Positions 5,596-12,464 are shown, numbered from the stretch's first letter. The stretch: 12,464 nucleotides of DNA from Flavobacteriaceae bacterium UBA6268 (GCA_002440705.1 DJVA01000076.1:1-12464); one strand, 5' to 3'. Program-made: numbers and translations. Notes: generated by a model not told the origin, from the sequence alone.

Positions 5596-7566
5596 ATGAA
5601 AAATAGGCATCTATTCAAAGCATTCATCCTCTTTATTACGCTAAGCAGTACCTACTCCGGCCATGCCCAAAAAGACCCAAAAGTGGTTTTTGGGGAACCA
5701 TCGGCCAGTGAACTTGCACCCATGGAATATCCAAAAGACAGTACTGCAGCTGCTGTAGTCCTTTATGAAAAGGGATACACCAAGTTAAAGCTCATCGACC
5801 ATACCTATTTGAGTTTGGTGACCGAAATCCATAGAAAAATTAAAGTGCTGGATGCCAATGCCTATGGAGATGGGATTGAGAAAATTTACCTTTATTCGCC
5901 CAACAATGACAGGCAAAAGGTGACCCACCTCAAGGCCATCACTCATAATGGAGACTTTAAGGTATATTTGAACTCGGACGCTGTTTTTACTAAAGATATA
6001 GGTGAATCTTGGAAATCGGTTTCCTTTACGTTCCCCAATATCAAAGACCAGAGCCTGCTAGAGTATACGTATCAATTGGAATCGCCCTATATTAGCTGGT
6101 TGCAGTGGGATTTTCAGGGAGAATATCCAAAACTGTACAGTGAGTATGTGACTGAAATTTTAGGAAATTACGATTACAGCATTGGGCTTCGGGGAAATCT
6201 GGAATTTGATAGCCACGACTATTACATCAAAAAAAATTGTTTTTCCCTGGAAGGGTACGGTGACGCTGGAGATTGCTATTACCACCAATACATCATGAAG
6301 GACATTCCAGCATTCAAGGAGGAGGATAACATGCTTTCCAAAGAAAATTATATTTCCCAAATACGTTATGAATTAAGAGAAAGCATGGATCTTCAGGGAA
6401 GAAAGGAACGGTACACCAAAGACTGGAAAGATATTGAGAAGGACGTTCGCTATGATATGGACATCGGGAAGGAACTTAACAATGAAGGGTTTTTTACCCG
6501 CAATCTTCCGGAAAGCCTCTACAGTATTTCAGACCCTTTGGAAAAAGCGAAGGCCATCTATTATTACATTCAAAAGAAAATTACATGGAATGGCTACTAC
6601 CATGTTTTTTCAAATTGCGATGTTAAAAAAGCCTTTGAAAACGGCTCTGGAAGCGTGGCCGAAATCAATGCAGCACTAGTTAGCGCACTTCAATCGGCCA
6701 ACCTAGATGCCTACCTTTCCTTAAGTGCCACCAAGGATTTCAGCATTCCAACTCAAATTTACCCAGTAATCCGAGAGTTTAATTATGCTACTGCTTTTCT
6801 GAAAATTGGAGCGGATTCTTACTTTCTGGATGCCACTGAAAAAAATACCCCTTTTGGCCTTATTCCTGATAGGGCCCTCAACTATACCGCCAGAATCATG
6901 GATTTCAAGAATGGCAGTTATTGGCAACCCATAGTCCCTACCCAAAAGACCCAACTTTACTTTTCTACCCAAACAACTCTGGATGAGCAAGGGGTCCTAA
7001 AAGGAACCACCAACCAGGTATTTTCTGGGTATTATGGCACCACTATTAGAAATATTGTCAAAAATGGTTCCTTGGAGAAATACCTTGACTACAAAACCAA
7101 GGAATATGAAATTTCGGATTTTACCTATGAAAACCTTAACGACCTGGAGCAACCCATAAAAGAGCGTTTTAATGTGGAAAAAGAAATGGATGAAATAAAC
7201 GGCGACTACTATGTTTATCCTTTCTTTATGCTAGGCTATCCGGAAGAAAATCCTTTTAAGATGGAAAAGCGGGATTACCCAGTAGATTTTGGATATCCCT
7301 TCGTGATCAATTACCTGATGGCTATCGATTTGGCACCATCCCAGTCTGTTAGCTACCTCCCCCCTTCCAAAGCTTTTAAACTGCCCGACAATATGGGCGC
7401 CTGTAATGTGGCTTTTTCAGAATCCAATGGTAAAATCAACTTGCGATTCAATATACAAATCAATGAAACACATTTTGCCCCAGAGTTGTACCCAACCTTA
7501 AAAGAGTTCTTTGCACAGGTAGTGAAATCCAAAACCAACGAACCCATCATCATTCATCAAAATTAA
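5596..7566 (+). CDS. Secreted DUF3857 protein with a transglutaminase-like fold lacking catalytic residues
   Basis: The 656-aa protein begins with a signal peptide (residues 1-24, cleavage likely after GHA before QKDP), so it is periplasmic or outer-membrane associated. An N-terminal DUF3857 beta domain (about residues 50-230) is followed by a transglutaminase-like core (about 310-420) and a C-terminal beta region (about 450-650) like DUF3858. In the core, the position usually held by the catalytic Cys (GxCxD) reads GSVAE with V354, and the usual His position reads FNYATAF with N396; only the Asp in LDATE (D412) remains. It is therefore probably a binding or structural protein rather than an active transglutaminase or protease; this loss is known in Bacteroidota relatives. 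It lies 36 bp after the DUF1361 gene with no terminator between, so it may be the last gene of the creD operon. Confidence 0.85.
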   Translation: MKNRHLFKAFILFITLSSTYSGHAQKDPKVVFGEPSASELAPMEYPKDSTAAAVVLYEKGYTKLKLIDHTYLSLVTEIHRKIKVLDANAYGDGIEKIYLYSPNNDRQKVTHLKAITHNGDFKVYLNSDAVFTKDIGESWKSVSFTFPNIKDQSLLEYTYQLESPYISWLQWDFQGEYPKLYSEYVTEILGNYDYSIGLRGNLEFDSHDYYIKKNCFSLEGYGDAGDCYYHQYIMKDIPAFKEEDNMLSKENYISQIRYELRESMDLQGRKERYTKDWKDIEKDVRYDMDIGKELNNEGFFTRNLPESLYSISDPLEKAKAIYYYIQKKITWNGYYHVFSNCDVKKAFENGSGSVAEINAALVSALQSANLDAYLSLSATKDFSIPTQIYPVIREFNYATAFLKIGADSYFLDATEKNTPFGLIPDRALNYTARIMDFKNGSYWQPIVPTQKTQLYFSTQTTLDEQGVLKGTTNQVFSGYYGTTIRNIVKNGSLEKYLDYKTKEYEISDFTYENLNDLEQPIKERFNVEKEMDEINGDYYVYPFFMLGYPEENPFKMEKRDYPVDFGYPFVINYLMAIDLAPSQSVSYLPPSKAFKLPDNMGACNVAFSESNGKINLRFNIQINETHFAPELYPTLKEFFAQVVKSKTNEPIIIHQN

Positions 7567-7648
7567 ACTCTTTTAGACCTCTAGGATCAGCCCTGGAAGG
7601 ATGCTTGAAATCCTAATTTCTATCATTTCAATCCTAACCAAGAAGTCC

Positions 7649-7662
7649 CTATCATTTGATAG
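7649..7662. repeat. Perfect inverted repeat upstream of the hybrid kinase gene
   Basis: CTATCATTTGATAG is a perfect 6-bp inverted repeat around TT. The half CTATCATTT also occurs at 7620-7628. It lies 25 bp upstream of the candidate -33 element of the kinase gene, where an activator could bind. No T-run follows, so it is unlikely to be the terminator of the preceding gene. Confidence 0.4.
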
Positions 7663-7686
7663 TCAGTAGAATAATTTTAACATTTG

Positions 7687-7717
7687 TTGAATTTTCCTAC
7701 ATTTTTTATTATATTTC
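7687..7717 (+). promoter_or_regulatory. Candidate -33/-7 promoter of the hybrid kinase gene
   Basis: TTG at 7687-7689 is followed after 20 bp by TATATTTC at 7710-7717, one base from TAnnTTTG. This is the normal Bacteroidota spacing and lies 19 bp before the ATG at 7737. It supports that start over an in-frame TTG at 7656, which precedes the promoter. Confidence 0.5.
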
Positions 7718-7736
7718 GCCCATCAACAGCATTTCA

Positions 7737-9950
7737 ATGAAACTACTTGTTAGTTTTTTATTGATAATTAGTTTATTCGCCCCCGATTGCCACTCACAGG
7801 AAACAAAGGAATTTCCTCAAGATTCTGTGGTACTGTCAAATGCGGAGCGTCTTGATACTTTAGTAAAATACGTTCGAAAGCAATACTACAGCAATAATTT
7901 TGGCGAAACCATCCAAGTAGGGGACGAAACGCTTAAACTTGCCAGATCCCTCAACAACAGGAATGCCATTTATCGATTGTCCAGCCTTATTGGAAACGCA
8001 TTTTTGCAGTTGAATGATACCCTACAGGCAAAGCGCATTTTTGATAAAACCATCAAAGAAGCCGAAGAGCTAAAAGATACCACCCGTAGCCTTACCACTG
8101 CCCGAATTGATTTAGGTAATCTCTACGCCCTTCAGGAATACAAGTGGCTCGCCATCAAAAACTACAAGGAGGCCTTGCCGTTGGCCGAAAAACTTAAGGA
8201 TACCACACACCTCTTTATCTTAAACTACAACATTTCCGAGTTAGTATTGGACATGGAGCGTGCGGATTTGGCCGAAATCTACGTAGCAAAAGTCAACGAG
8301 TATGTGAAAAACCAAAAGGCCGGGGCTTATCATGCAGTAGCCAAGTTGGTAACTGCTAGGCTTCTGGTTTTAAAAGATGCATACGAAGAAGCCCTTCCTT
8401 TTCTTGAAGAGAGCATGGCTCTAGCCAAAGAATCGGGCTATGAAGATGCCCTCTTGGAGTCGAATGAAGTAGCAGCAAGAACCTATATGCATCTCAAAAA
8501 TTTTGAAAAGGCTACCCAATTGCTGCTCAAGAACGACTCTTTAAAGAATAATAAGTTTAAAACCGAAAAATTCAAGGCCGTCGAATCGGTCACTGCCAAT
8601 TTCAAGATCAAGCAATACCAACAGGATCTGGTTGCCCAGAAATTGCAGAACGAAATCGCTCAGCAAGAGTTGAAACGTGAGACCACCTTTTTCTGGATCA
8701 AGATTGCGAGTGCCTTGTTAGTGATTTTTTCCATTTTTGCTTATGTATCGTTCTTAAAACGAAAAAACTTGGTTAGGCACCTCCAAGTTAAAAACAAGCA
8801 ATACCAAAAAGCCAAGGAAATAAGTGAAGCACAGGTAAAAGCCAAAAACCAGCTGTTCTCAAACATCACCCACGAATTGAGGACCCCTATGTATGCGATT
8901 GTTGGGATTTCATCCCTCCTTAAAGATGACAAAAGCCTGAATCATTTAAAAGAAAACATCGATTCCCTGAAATTTTCTGCAGACTACTTACTGTCCTTAA
9001 TCAACAACGTACTGCAGTACACCCAACCCAAGGAAACCCCACAAAAGCTTAGACAGGTTAAGTTCAACTTAAGGAAGATTTTGGAAAAGGTCATCGACTC
9101 GGCCAAATACCTCAACACCCAAAATCCTAATAGGTATTATGTTCATGTAGATTCCGATATTCCCGAATTCCTGATTGGCGACGATATCAAGCTTTCACAA
9201 ATCTTGATGAACCTCTTGAGCAATGCTTCAAAATTTACCAAAAATGGAACTATTACCGTGGAGGTGCACCGAGAGGAAAATAAAAATGGAAAGATTGGAG
9301 TTCACTTTTCCATTAGGGATACCGGTGTTGGGATTTCAAGGGAGCGCAGAAAAAATCTTTTCACGGAATTCTCCGACCCCATTACCAATTTTGAACACGA
9401 AGGAACCGGCCTTGGGCTTTCCATCGTAAAAAAACTATTGGATGCCCAGAATTCAAAGATTACCCTAAGAAGTAAGGTTAGTAAAGGCACAGAGGTATCC
9501 TTCACACTTTATTATAAAAAACCAGGCCGCAACGCTACCTTCAACCTAGCATTGCCAGAGATTCCCCGGGAAAACCACTTAAAAGGGTGCAAAGTTCTGG
9601 TCGTTGACGACAACAAGATCAATGTTTTGGTCACGAAGAAAACCCTTGAAAAGCATGGAGTAAACGTCATTGTAGCCTATAACGGAAAGGATGGTATTGA
9701 ATTGGCAAAAATCGAAAAGCCCGATTTGATCTTGATGGACATCAACATGCCAGAGATGAACGGGTTTGAAACCACAGAGTGCATCCGGAAGTTTGATCAA
9801 GAAACACCCATCATAGCCTTAACCGCTGTTGAAGAAGAAAAAATTGTGGCCTGTGGCAAAAAAGAGGTGTTCAATAGCTTTATCATTAAACCTTACAGGG
9901 AAGTCGATTTTATCGCTTTGCTCAATTCCTACGTCGCTATTGAGGTGTAG
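7737..9950 (+). CDS. Membrane hybrid sensor histidine kinase: TPR sensor, HisKA, HATPase, receiver
   Basis: The 737-aa protein has an N-terminal signal peptide (MKLLVSFLLIISLF, about 1-22), a periplasmic helical TPR-like region (about 40-285), a coiled-coil linker (about 295-317), one membrane segment (about 318-341) and a cytoplasmic kinase. The H-box SNITHELRTP has H379; the N-box is MNLLSNASKF with N496; G1 is DTGVGI (528-533) and G2 is GTGLGLSIV (556-564). The C-terminal receiver (about 615-735) has the acidic pair D624/D625, phospho-acceptor D668 in LMDINMPEM, and K718 in IKPY. All catalytic residues are present, so it should autophosphorylate and pass phosphate to its own receiver. No DNA-binding output domain or response-regulator gene is adjacent; the output partner is elsewhere. 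The ATG at 7737 gives a proper signal peptide and follows a promoter-like sequence. Confidence 0.93.
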   Translation: MKLLVSFLLIISLFAPDCHSQETKEFPQDSVVLSNAERLDTLVKYVRKQYYSNNFGETIQVGDETLKLARSLNNRNAIYRLSSLIGNAFLQLNDTLQAKRIFDKTIKEAEELKDTTRSLTTARIDLGNLYALQEYKWLAIKNYKEALPLAEKLKDTTHLFILNYNISELVLDMERADLAEIYVAKVNEYVKNQKAGAYHAVAKLVTARLLVLKDAYEEALPFLEESMALAKESGYEDALLESNEVAARTYMHLKNFEKATQLLLKNDSLKNNKFKTEKFKAVESVTANFKIKQYQQDLVAQKLQNEIAQQELKRETTFFWIKIASALLVIFSIFAYVSFLKRKNLVRHLQVKNKQYQKAKEISEAQVKAKNQLFSNITHELRTPMYAIVGISSLLKDDKSLNHLKENIDSLKFSADYLLSLINNVLQYTQPKETPQKLRQVKFNLRKILEKVIDSAKYLNTQNPNRYYVHVDSDIPEFLIGDDIKLSQILMNLLSNASKFTKNGTITVEVHREENKNGKIGVHFSIRDTGVGISRERRKNLFTEFSDPITNFEHEGTGLGLSIVKKLLDAQNSKITLRSKVSKGTEVSFTLYYKKPGRNATFNLALPEIPRENHLKGCKVLVVDDNKINVLVTKKTLEKHGVNVIVAYNGKDGIELAKIEKPDLILMDINMPEMNGFETTECIRKFDQETPIIALTAVEEEKIVACGKKEVFNSFIIKPYREVDFIALLNSYVAIEV

Positions 9951-10320
9951 CAGTTGCATTCATTCTCAATAGCCATTCTAGAAAGTTTCTAAAAAAATCC
10001 TCCCCTAGGAAAGATTAAACCCACAATCGATTTTCCAGAGCATTCCCTTGTAGGATTTCTCTAACTGTTAGATTGCTTTATAGTAGGATTCCTATAGCTC
10101 TTTAATGACTTACTAGTGTCTGCAATTGTGATTGCGGTAAAAAGTTGTTCGGAGCGATGAGACAGCACCCAAAATACAATGCTCCATCAAAACACAAAAG
10201 AACCCCTTACAGAAACCAAAAACGGCCATGATGCAGGTAAAGGAAATTAAGGTTGAAGTAAAAATTCCTTCAAAACAAGAAAACCATTTGTTTCGAAAAC
10301 GCAAGGTCAATAAAGCTTAT
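9951..10320. other. Gene-free intergenic stretch between the kinase gene and the secreted-protein terminator
   Basis: I find no convincing gene in this 370-bp stretch. It holds small palindromes (TAGAAA-G-TTTCTA at 9979-9991; TAGGA-T-TCCTA at 10084-10094) and TAGGATT at 10051 and 10084, 33 bp apart. Two short overlapping plus-strand frames exist: 10179-10250 (23 aa) and 10228-10382 (51 aa, Lys-rich, running into the terminator). Neither has a promoter or a recognisable family. No clear terminator for the kinase gene is visible. An unrecognised small RNA or decayed gene cannot be excluded. Confidence 0.5.
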
Positions 10321-10345
10321 AAAAAAACCCGGTACATGCCCGGGT
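10321..10345 (-). terminator. Rho-independent terminator of the secreted 197-aa protein gene
   Basis: Read on the minus strand, ACCCGG (10345-10340), a 7-nt loop and CCGGGT (10332-10327) form a GC-rich hairpin that runs into TTTTTTT (10327-10321). It begins 25 bp after the minus-strand stop codon at 10370-10372, the normal arrangement for an intrinsic terminator. Confidence 0.88.
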
Positions 10346-10369
10346 CTCTTATTACTTCTTATTTTGGCT

Positions 10370-10963
10370 CTAGTTATCCATGACAAGCCACCTTTGCAAC
10401 GTAGCATCGTACATCAATTGAACCATTTCGTATTGTTTCACCACTAGACTTGCAGACATCAAAAATTGGTTTTCGGGATCGGAATTATTGTTATTACCCA
10501 ATAATTTGATCGTTCCATCCACGGCAAAGAGAAACAAAGTCTGCCCATCTTCCCCGGCTTTGATGCCGGTTATTTCGAGCGAACTTTCGTTGGTACGTAT
10601 TTTAATAACTTTTTTGTCGTCATTGGGTTCTCCAGGAAGAATGACCAGGTTTAGGTTGTGCACGGTTCCAACGGTTATGGTCGTAGTTTCAGCTATTCGG
10701 TAGCGATTCTCTACAACACGAAGCTTATTGTCCTCCAAGATCACATTTTCGTCTACATCAACTTGCACAAAATTGCCATCTTCATCAATACCAATGATTT
10801 TTACGGCAATGGCATCGTTATCGATAGAATTCTTGAAATCGCGAACGCGAATGGTTCCGTTAATGTCGAGGGTTGCTTGAGGATCGGTAGTGTTAATTCC
10901 AACTTGGCTCCAAAGCGGGGCTATGCAACAAAAAATAAGTAGGCTTGTTATAGACTTTTTCAT
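10370..10963 (-). CDS. Secreted protein of unknown function with a QVGINT N-terminus
   Basis: The 197-aa protein has a signal peptide (MKKSITSLLIFCCIAPLWS, cleavage probably after residue 19) and a mature start QVGINTTDPQATLDINGTIRVRD. This 'VGINT-x-P-x-ATLDI-x-G' beginning is very common in secreted or surface Bacteroidota proteins and resembles the segment before repeats in tail-fibre or adhesin-like proteins. Here only a short, beta-rich and acidic region follows (DEDGNFVQVDVDENV near residue 60; LGNNNNSDPENQ near 155), ending in QLMYDATLQRWLVMDN. There is no type IX secretion C-terminal domain, no chaperone domain and no enzyme motif. It stands alone between a -7 element (10987-10994) and a terminator, so it is probably its own transcript. 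A surface structural or carbohydrate-contacting role is a guess. Confidence 0.82.
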   Translation of the reverse strand: MKKSITSLLIFCCIAPLWSQVGINTTDPQATLDINGTIRVRDFKNSIDNDAIAVKIIGIDEDGNFVQVDVDENVILEDNKLRVVENRYRIAETTTITVGTVHNLNLVILPGEPNDDKKVIKIRTNESSLEITGIKAGEDGQTLFLFAVDGTIKLLGNNNNSDPENQFLMSASLVVKQYEMVQLMYDATLQRWLVMDN

Positions 10964-10986
10964 GGGGGCTTGGGGATTTAATATAC

Positions 10987-10994
10987 CAAAAGTA
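10987..10994 (-). promoter_or_regulatory. Bacteroidota-type -7 element for the secreted 197-aa protein gene
   Basis: On the minus strand this reads TACTTTTG, identical to the element before typA and a full match to TAnnTTTG. It lies 23 bp upstream of the ATG at 10963. No good -33 TTG is seen at 17-23 bp. Confidence 0.5.
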
Positions 10995-11106
10995 GAAAAA
11001 TGTAGCTAATATCCTACATGGTTTAGTAAGTATTAGATATAACGCATGTTTTATTCGACAAAATGCATTATTCCATACAATTACGACCCCATAAAGCCCT
11101 AAAAGA

Positions 11107-12318
11107 CTAGGCCCCGTTCACATAACTTTGCAAATAGCGAAACCGTTCCCTAAGCTGTCCATTACTTTGTGTCATCTGTGCCCTGCTTAAAATCCCGTTT
11201 GCATCCCCATTAAAAAAAGCAGGAATCACATGTTCCAAAAACATCTGTCCAAAGCCTTCGCTCGAATCTTTGGGCAGTTCACATGGCAAATTGTCCACGG
11301 CCATAACCCCAATACTATTTGGTGTTCCAAAGGGTACTTCCTGTTCTCTCTTGGCATCGTATCCATAAAAGGGTTCGGCGATGGTCGATGCCCTCAGGGT
11401 ACTGGCTATAGGCCCATTAACATCACAGGAAATATCGGCCACGAAATTGATTTTAAACTCTGGCTTTTTGGCATCTTCCTTTGTGAAGAGGTATGGTGCG
11501 CCATTACCATAAAAATGACCCGTAATAAACATATCGCTTACCTGGGCATATTTCATAAAATCGCTTTCGTAGCCTTCAGGGTTTTCGTAAAAACCTTCTT
11601 TGTCAAATTCGCCCCCATCGCTACGCTTGTTGTATTCTGTAACATCGATTAAACAATATACCGGTTCATTGAACTGCATGGAGAGGTATTCGGCATCGGT
11701 CACTTCCCTAATTTTTAAATGATCCAAAATCTCCTTGGCGCCCCTGGCAACTTTTCCGGTTCCTGAAAGGATAATCTTTAGGGTGGGCAAGTTTATTTTG
11801 TCCAATTCATTTTTTACGGCTTCCAAATCATGAAGGGTTTCAACCTTAGGCAAATCATACAAACCATCCCTTAATCCCAGCCCCCTAAAACCATTATAAG
11901 CCCCTACCAGGCCAGCATAATAACCAAAACCAATCAATCGATGGTGGTGATCATTTACAATGGTTTCATGGTCGAAGAGCTCGATTTTCTTTTCAAGAAT
12001 GGCTTGCAACAGTTTGCGATTGTAGGGTTGTTTTTTGATGGTGTGACTGAAGAAAAAGTATTTTTTATTCGGAATAAGTGCATCCACAGGAACTTCCTTA
12101 ACCCCGATAAGCACATCGGCTTCGGAAACATCGTCTTTTACAACAAAACCAGCATCTCGGTAAGCTTGATCGGGAAAAACACGAATCTCCGAGGCCTCTA
12201 CAATAATGCGGGCATCTGGAAATTTTTTAATGACTTCTTGGCACTCTTGGGGTGAAAAAACGACACGACGGTCGGGAGGATTTTTGCGTTCTTTGATGAG
12301 GGCAAACGTTATGGGCAT
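11107..12318 (-). CDS. NAD(P)-dependent dehydrogenase, alanine/saccharopine dehydrogenase-like
   Basis: The 403-aa protein has the two-domain layout of the alanine dehydrogenase/transhydrogenase/lysine-forming saccharopine dehydrogenase group. The N-terminal domain shows ALIKERKNPPDRRVVFSP (residues 6-23), ADVLIGVKEVP (about 66-76) and FFFSHTIKKQPYNRKLL (about 87-103), the last resembling saccharopine dehydrogenases of the Lys1 type. The nucleotide-binding domain has the glycine motif ILSGTGKVARGAKEIL (about 182-197). The later motif FVADISCDVNGPI recalls the ISCD stretch of Lys1 enzymes. Flavobacteria normally make lysine through diaminopimelate, so the true substrate is uncertain and a specific name is not justified. 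The cytosolic protein appears complete. It is transcribed divergently from ssrA, from a -7 element at 12351-12358, and precedes the 197-aa gene by 143 bp with no clear terminator between. Confidence 0.83.
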   Translation of the reverse strand: MPITFALIKERKNPPDRRVVFSPQECQEVIKKFPDARIIVEASEIRVFPDQAYRDAGFVVKDDVSEADVLIGVKEVPVDALIPNKKYFFFSHTIKKQPYNRKLLQAILEKKIELFDHETIVNDHHHRLIGFGYYAGLVGAYNGFRGLGLRDGLYDLPKVETLHDLEAVKNELDKINLPTLKIILSGTGKVARGAKEILDHLKIREVTDAEYLSMQFNEPVYCLIDVTEYNKRSDGGEFDKEGFYENPEGYESDFMKYAQVSDMFITGHFYGNGAPYLFTKEDAKKPEFKINFVADISCDVNGPIASTLRASTIAEPFYGYDAKREQEVPFGTPNSIGVMAVDNLPCELPKDSSEGFGQMFLEHVIPAFFNGDANGILSRAQMTQSNGQLRERFRYLQSYVNGA

Positions 12319-12345
12319 TTGGAATGCTTTTTGATTTTACAATGA

Positions 12346-12383
12346 GGCTGCAAAGATAGTCTTTTTGGTGTATCTTTGCAGCC
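12346..12383. repeat. Perfect 13-bp inverted repeat containing divergent -7 elements
   Basis: GGCTGCAAAGATA (12346-12358) and TATCTTTGCAGCC (12371-12383) are exact reverse complements separated by 12 bp. Each arm contains TATCTTTG, a perfect TAnnTTTG -7 element: the left arm faces the dehydrogenase gene (minus, ATG 33 bp away) and the right arm faces tmRNA (plus, 5' end 61 bp away). Both promoters and the symmetry therefore coincide. The repeat could be an operator or only two similar strong promoters back to back. Confidence 0.7.
12371..12378 (+). promoter_or_regulatory. -7 element for ssrA (tmRNA)
   Basis: TATCTTTG, followed by CAGCC, matches the strong Bacteroidota -7 form. Transcription would begin near 12385 and leave about 50 nt of leader for RNase P to remove before the mature tmRNA end at 12439. 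A second, poorer candidate is GTTCTTTG at 12422-12429. Confidence 0.5.
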
Positions 12384-12438
12384 CGCAAATAGGATTAAAC
12401 TGCATCATTAAAGCAGGAAAAGTTCTTTGCAAGCAAAT

Positions 12439-12464
12439 GGGGCCGACTGGTTTTGACAGCGGGT
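12439..12464 (+). ncRNA. ssrA: Transfer-messenger RNA (tmRNA), 5' end only
   Basis: The last 26 bases begin GGGGCCGACTGG and continue TTTTGACAGCGGGT. This matches the conserved tmRNA 5' end, where the first bases form the tRNA-like acceptor stem and the GAC-GGG type stretch follows (compare the GGGGCUGAUUCUGGAUUCGACGGG start of the E. coli molecule). tmRNA with SmpB rescues stalled ribosomes and tags the unfinished protein. The tag-coding part and the 3' half lie outside the window, so pairing of the acceptor stem cannot be tested here. Confidence 0.85.

Noticed and set aside
7598..7614. AGGAT-N7-ATCCT as terminator of the DUF3857 gene
   Set aside because: The stem is only 5 bp and no T-run follows, so it is too weak to call.
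7656..7736. Upstream TTG start extending the histidine kinase by 27 residues
   Set aside because: The extension runs through the candidate promoter and would bury the clear signal peptide that begins at 7737.
10228..10382. 51-aa plus-strand frame as a real small gene
   Set aside because: It runs through the terminator and into the opposite gene, and no family or promoter is visible; kept only as a low-interest note on the intergenic stretch.
10658..10942. Plus-strand frame opposite the 197-aa secreted protein gene
   Set aside because: It is antisense to a gene with a signal peptide, promoter and terminator, and its translation resembles no domain.
1..12464. CRISPR arrays, insertion sequences, prophage genes or tRNAs
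   Set aside because: No regularly spaced repeats, transposase or phage motifs, or cloverleaf sequences were seen; the ssrA fragment is the only RNA gene supported.

Overview
The window looks like a chromosomal segment from a marine-type Flavobacteriaceae member (Bacteroidota; the Muricauda/Maribacter group is a guess). The evidence is AT-leaning DNA, almost no Shine-Dalgarno sequences, -7 promoter elements of the Bacteroidota form TAnnTTTG in front of several genes, and typical protein families: DUF3857 secreted proteins, TPR hybrid histidine kinases, and secreted proteins with a mature 'QVGINT' start. I see no insertion sequence, phage gene, CRISPR array or tRNA.

Layout. Bases 1-215 (minus) are the 5' end of typA/bipA, divergent from kdsA (326-1144, plus), a metal-dependent KDO-8-phosphate synthase closed by a hairpin terminator. 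An envelope-type gene cluster follows on the plus strand: a multi-pass membrane protein (1438-2043), a small winged-helix regulator (2047-2337), a Coq4-like protein (2381-2863), a 92-aa membrane protein (2853-3131), creD (3147-4498, broken by a one-base frameshift), a DUF2809 protein (4491-4910), a DUF1361 protein (4903-5559) and a secreted DUF3857/transglutaminase-fold protein (5596-7566). Next is a membrane hybrid sensor kinase (7737-9950), about 370 bp of apparently non-coding DNA, a secreted 197-aa protein of unknown function (10370-10963, minus) with a clear terminator, and an alanine/saccharopine dehydrogenase-like enzyme (11107-12318, minus). The last 26 bases are the 5' end of tmRNA (ssrA, plus), divergent from the dehydrogenase gene.

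How the genes work together. The most interesting unit is 1400-5600. The same inverted repeat, ACTTTG-N5-CAAAGT, sits within a 29-bp near-identical block just before two start codons: that of the membrane-protein/regulator pair and that of the Coq4-like/creD operon. The inference is that the 96-aa winged-helix protein binds both copies, controlling its own operon and an operon of overlapping membrane-protein genes. The regulon would join a CreD-family envelope protein, a Coq4-fold protein with an intact metal-ligand motif (unexpected if the host makes only menaquinone) and several membrane proteins of unknown function. The creD reading frame is interrupted at a run of four C residues; restoring one base gives a 450-aa protein.

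Other signals are a 13-bp direct repeat phased at 22 bp upstream of this cluster, a perfect 13-bp inverted repeat holding the divergent -7 elements between ssrA and the dehydrogenase gene, and loss of the catalytic Cys and His from the transglutaminase-like domain.
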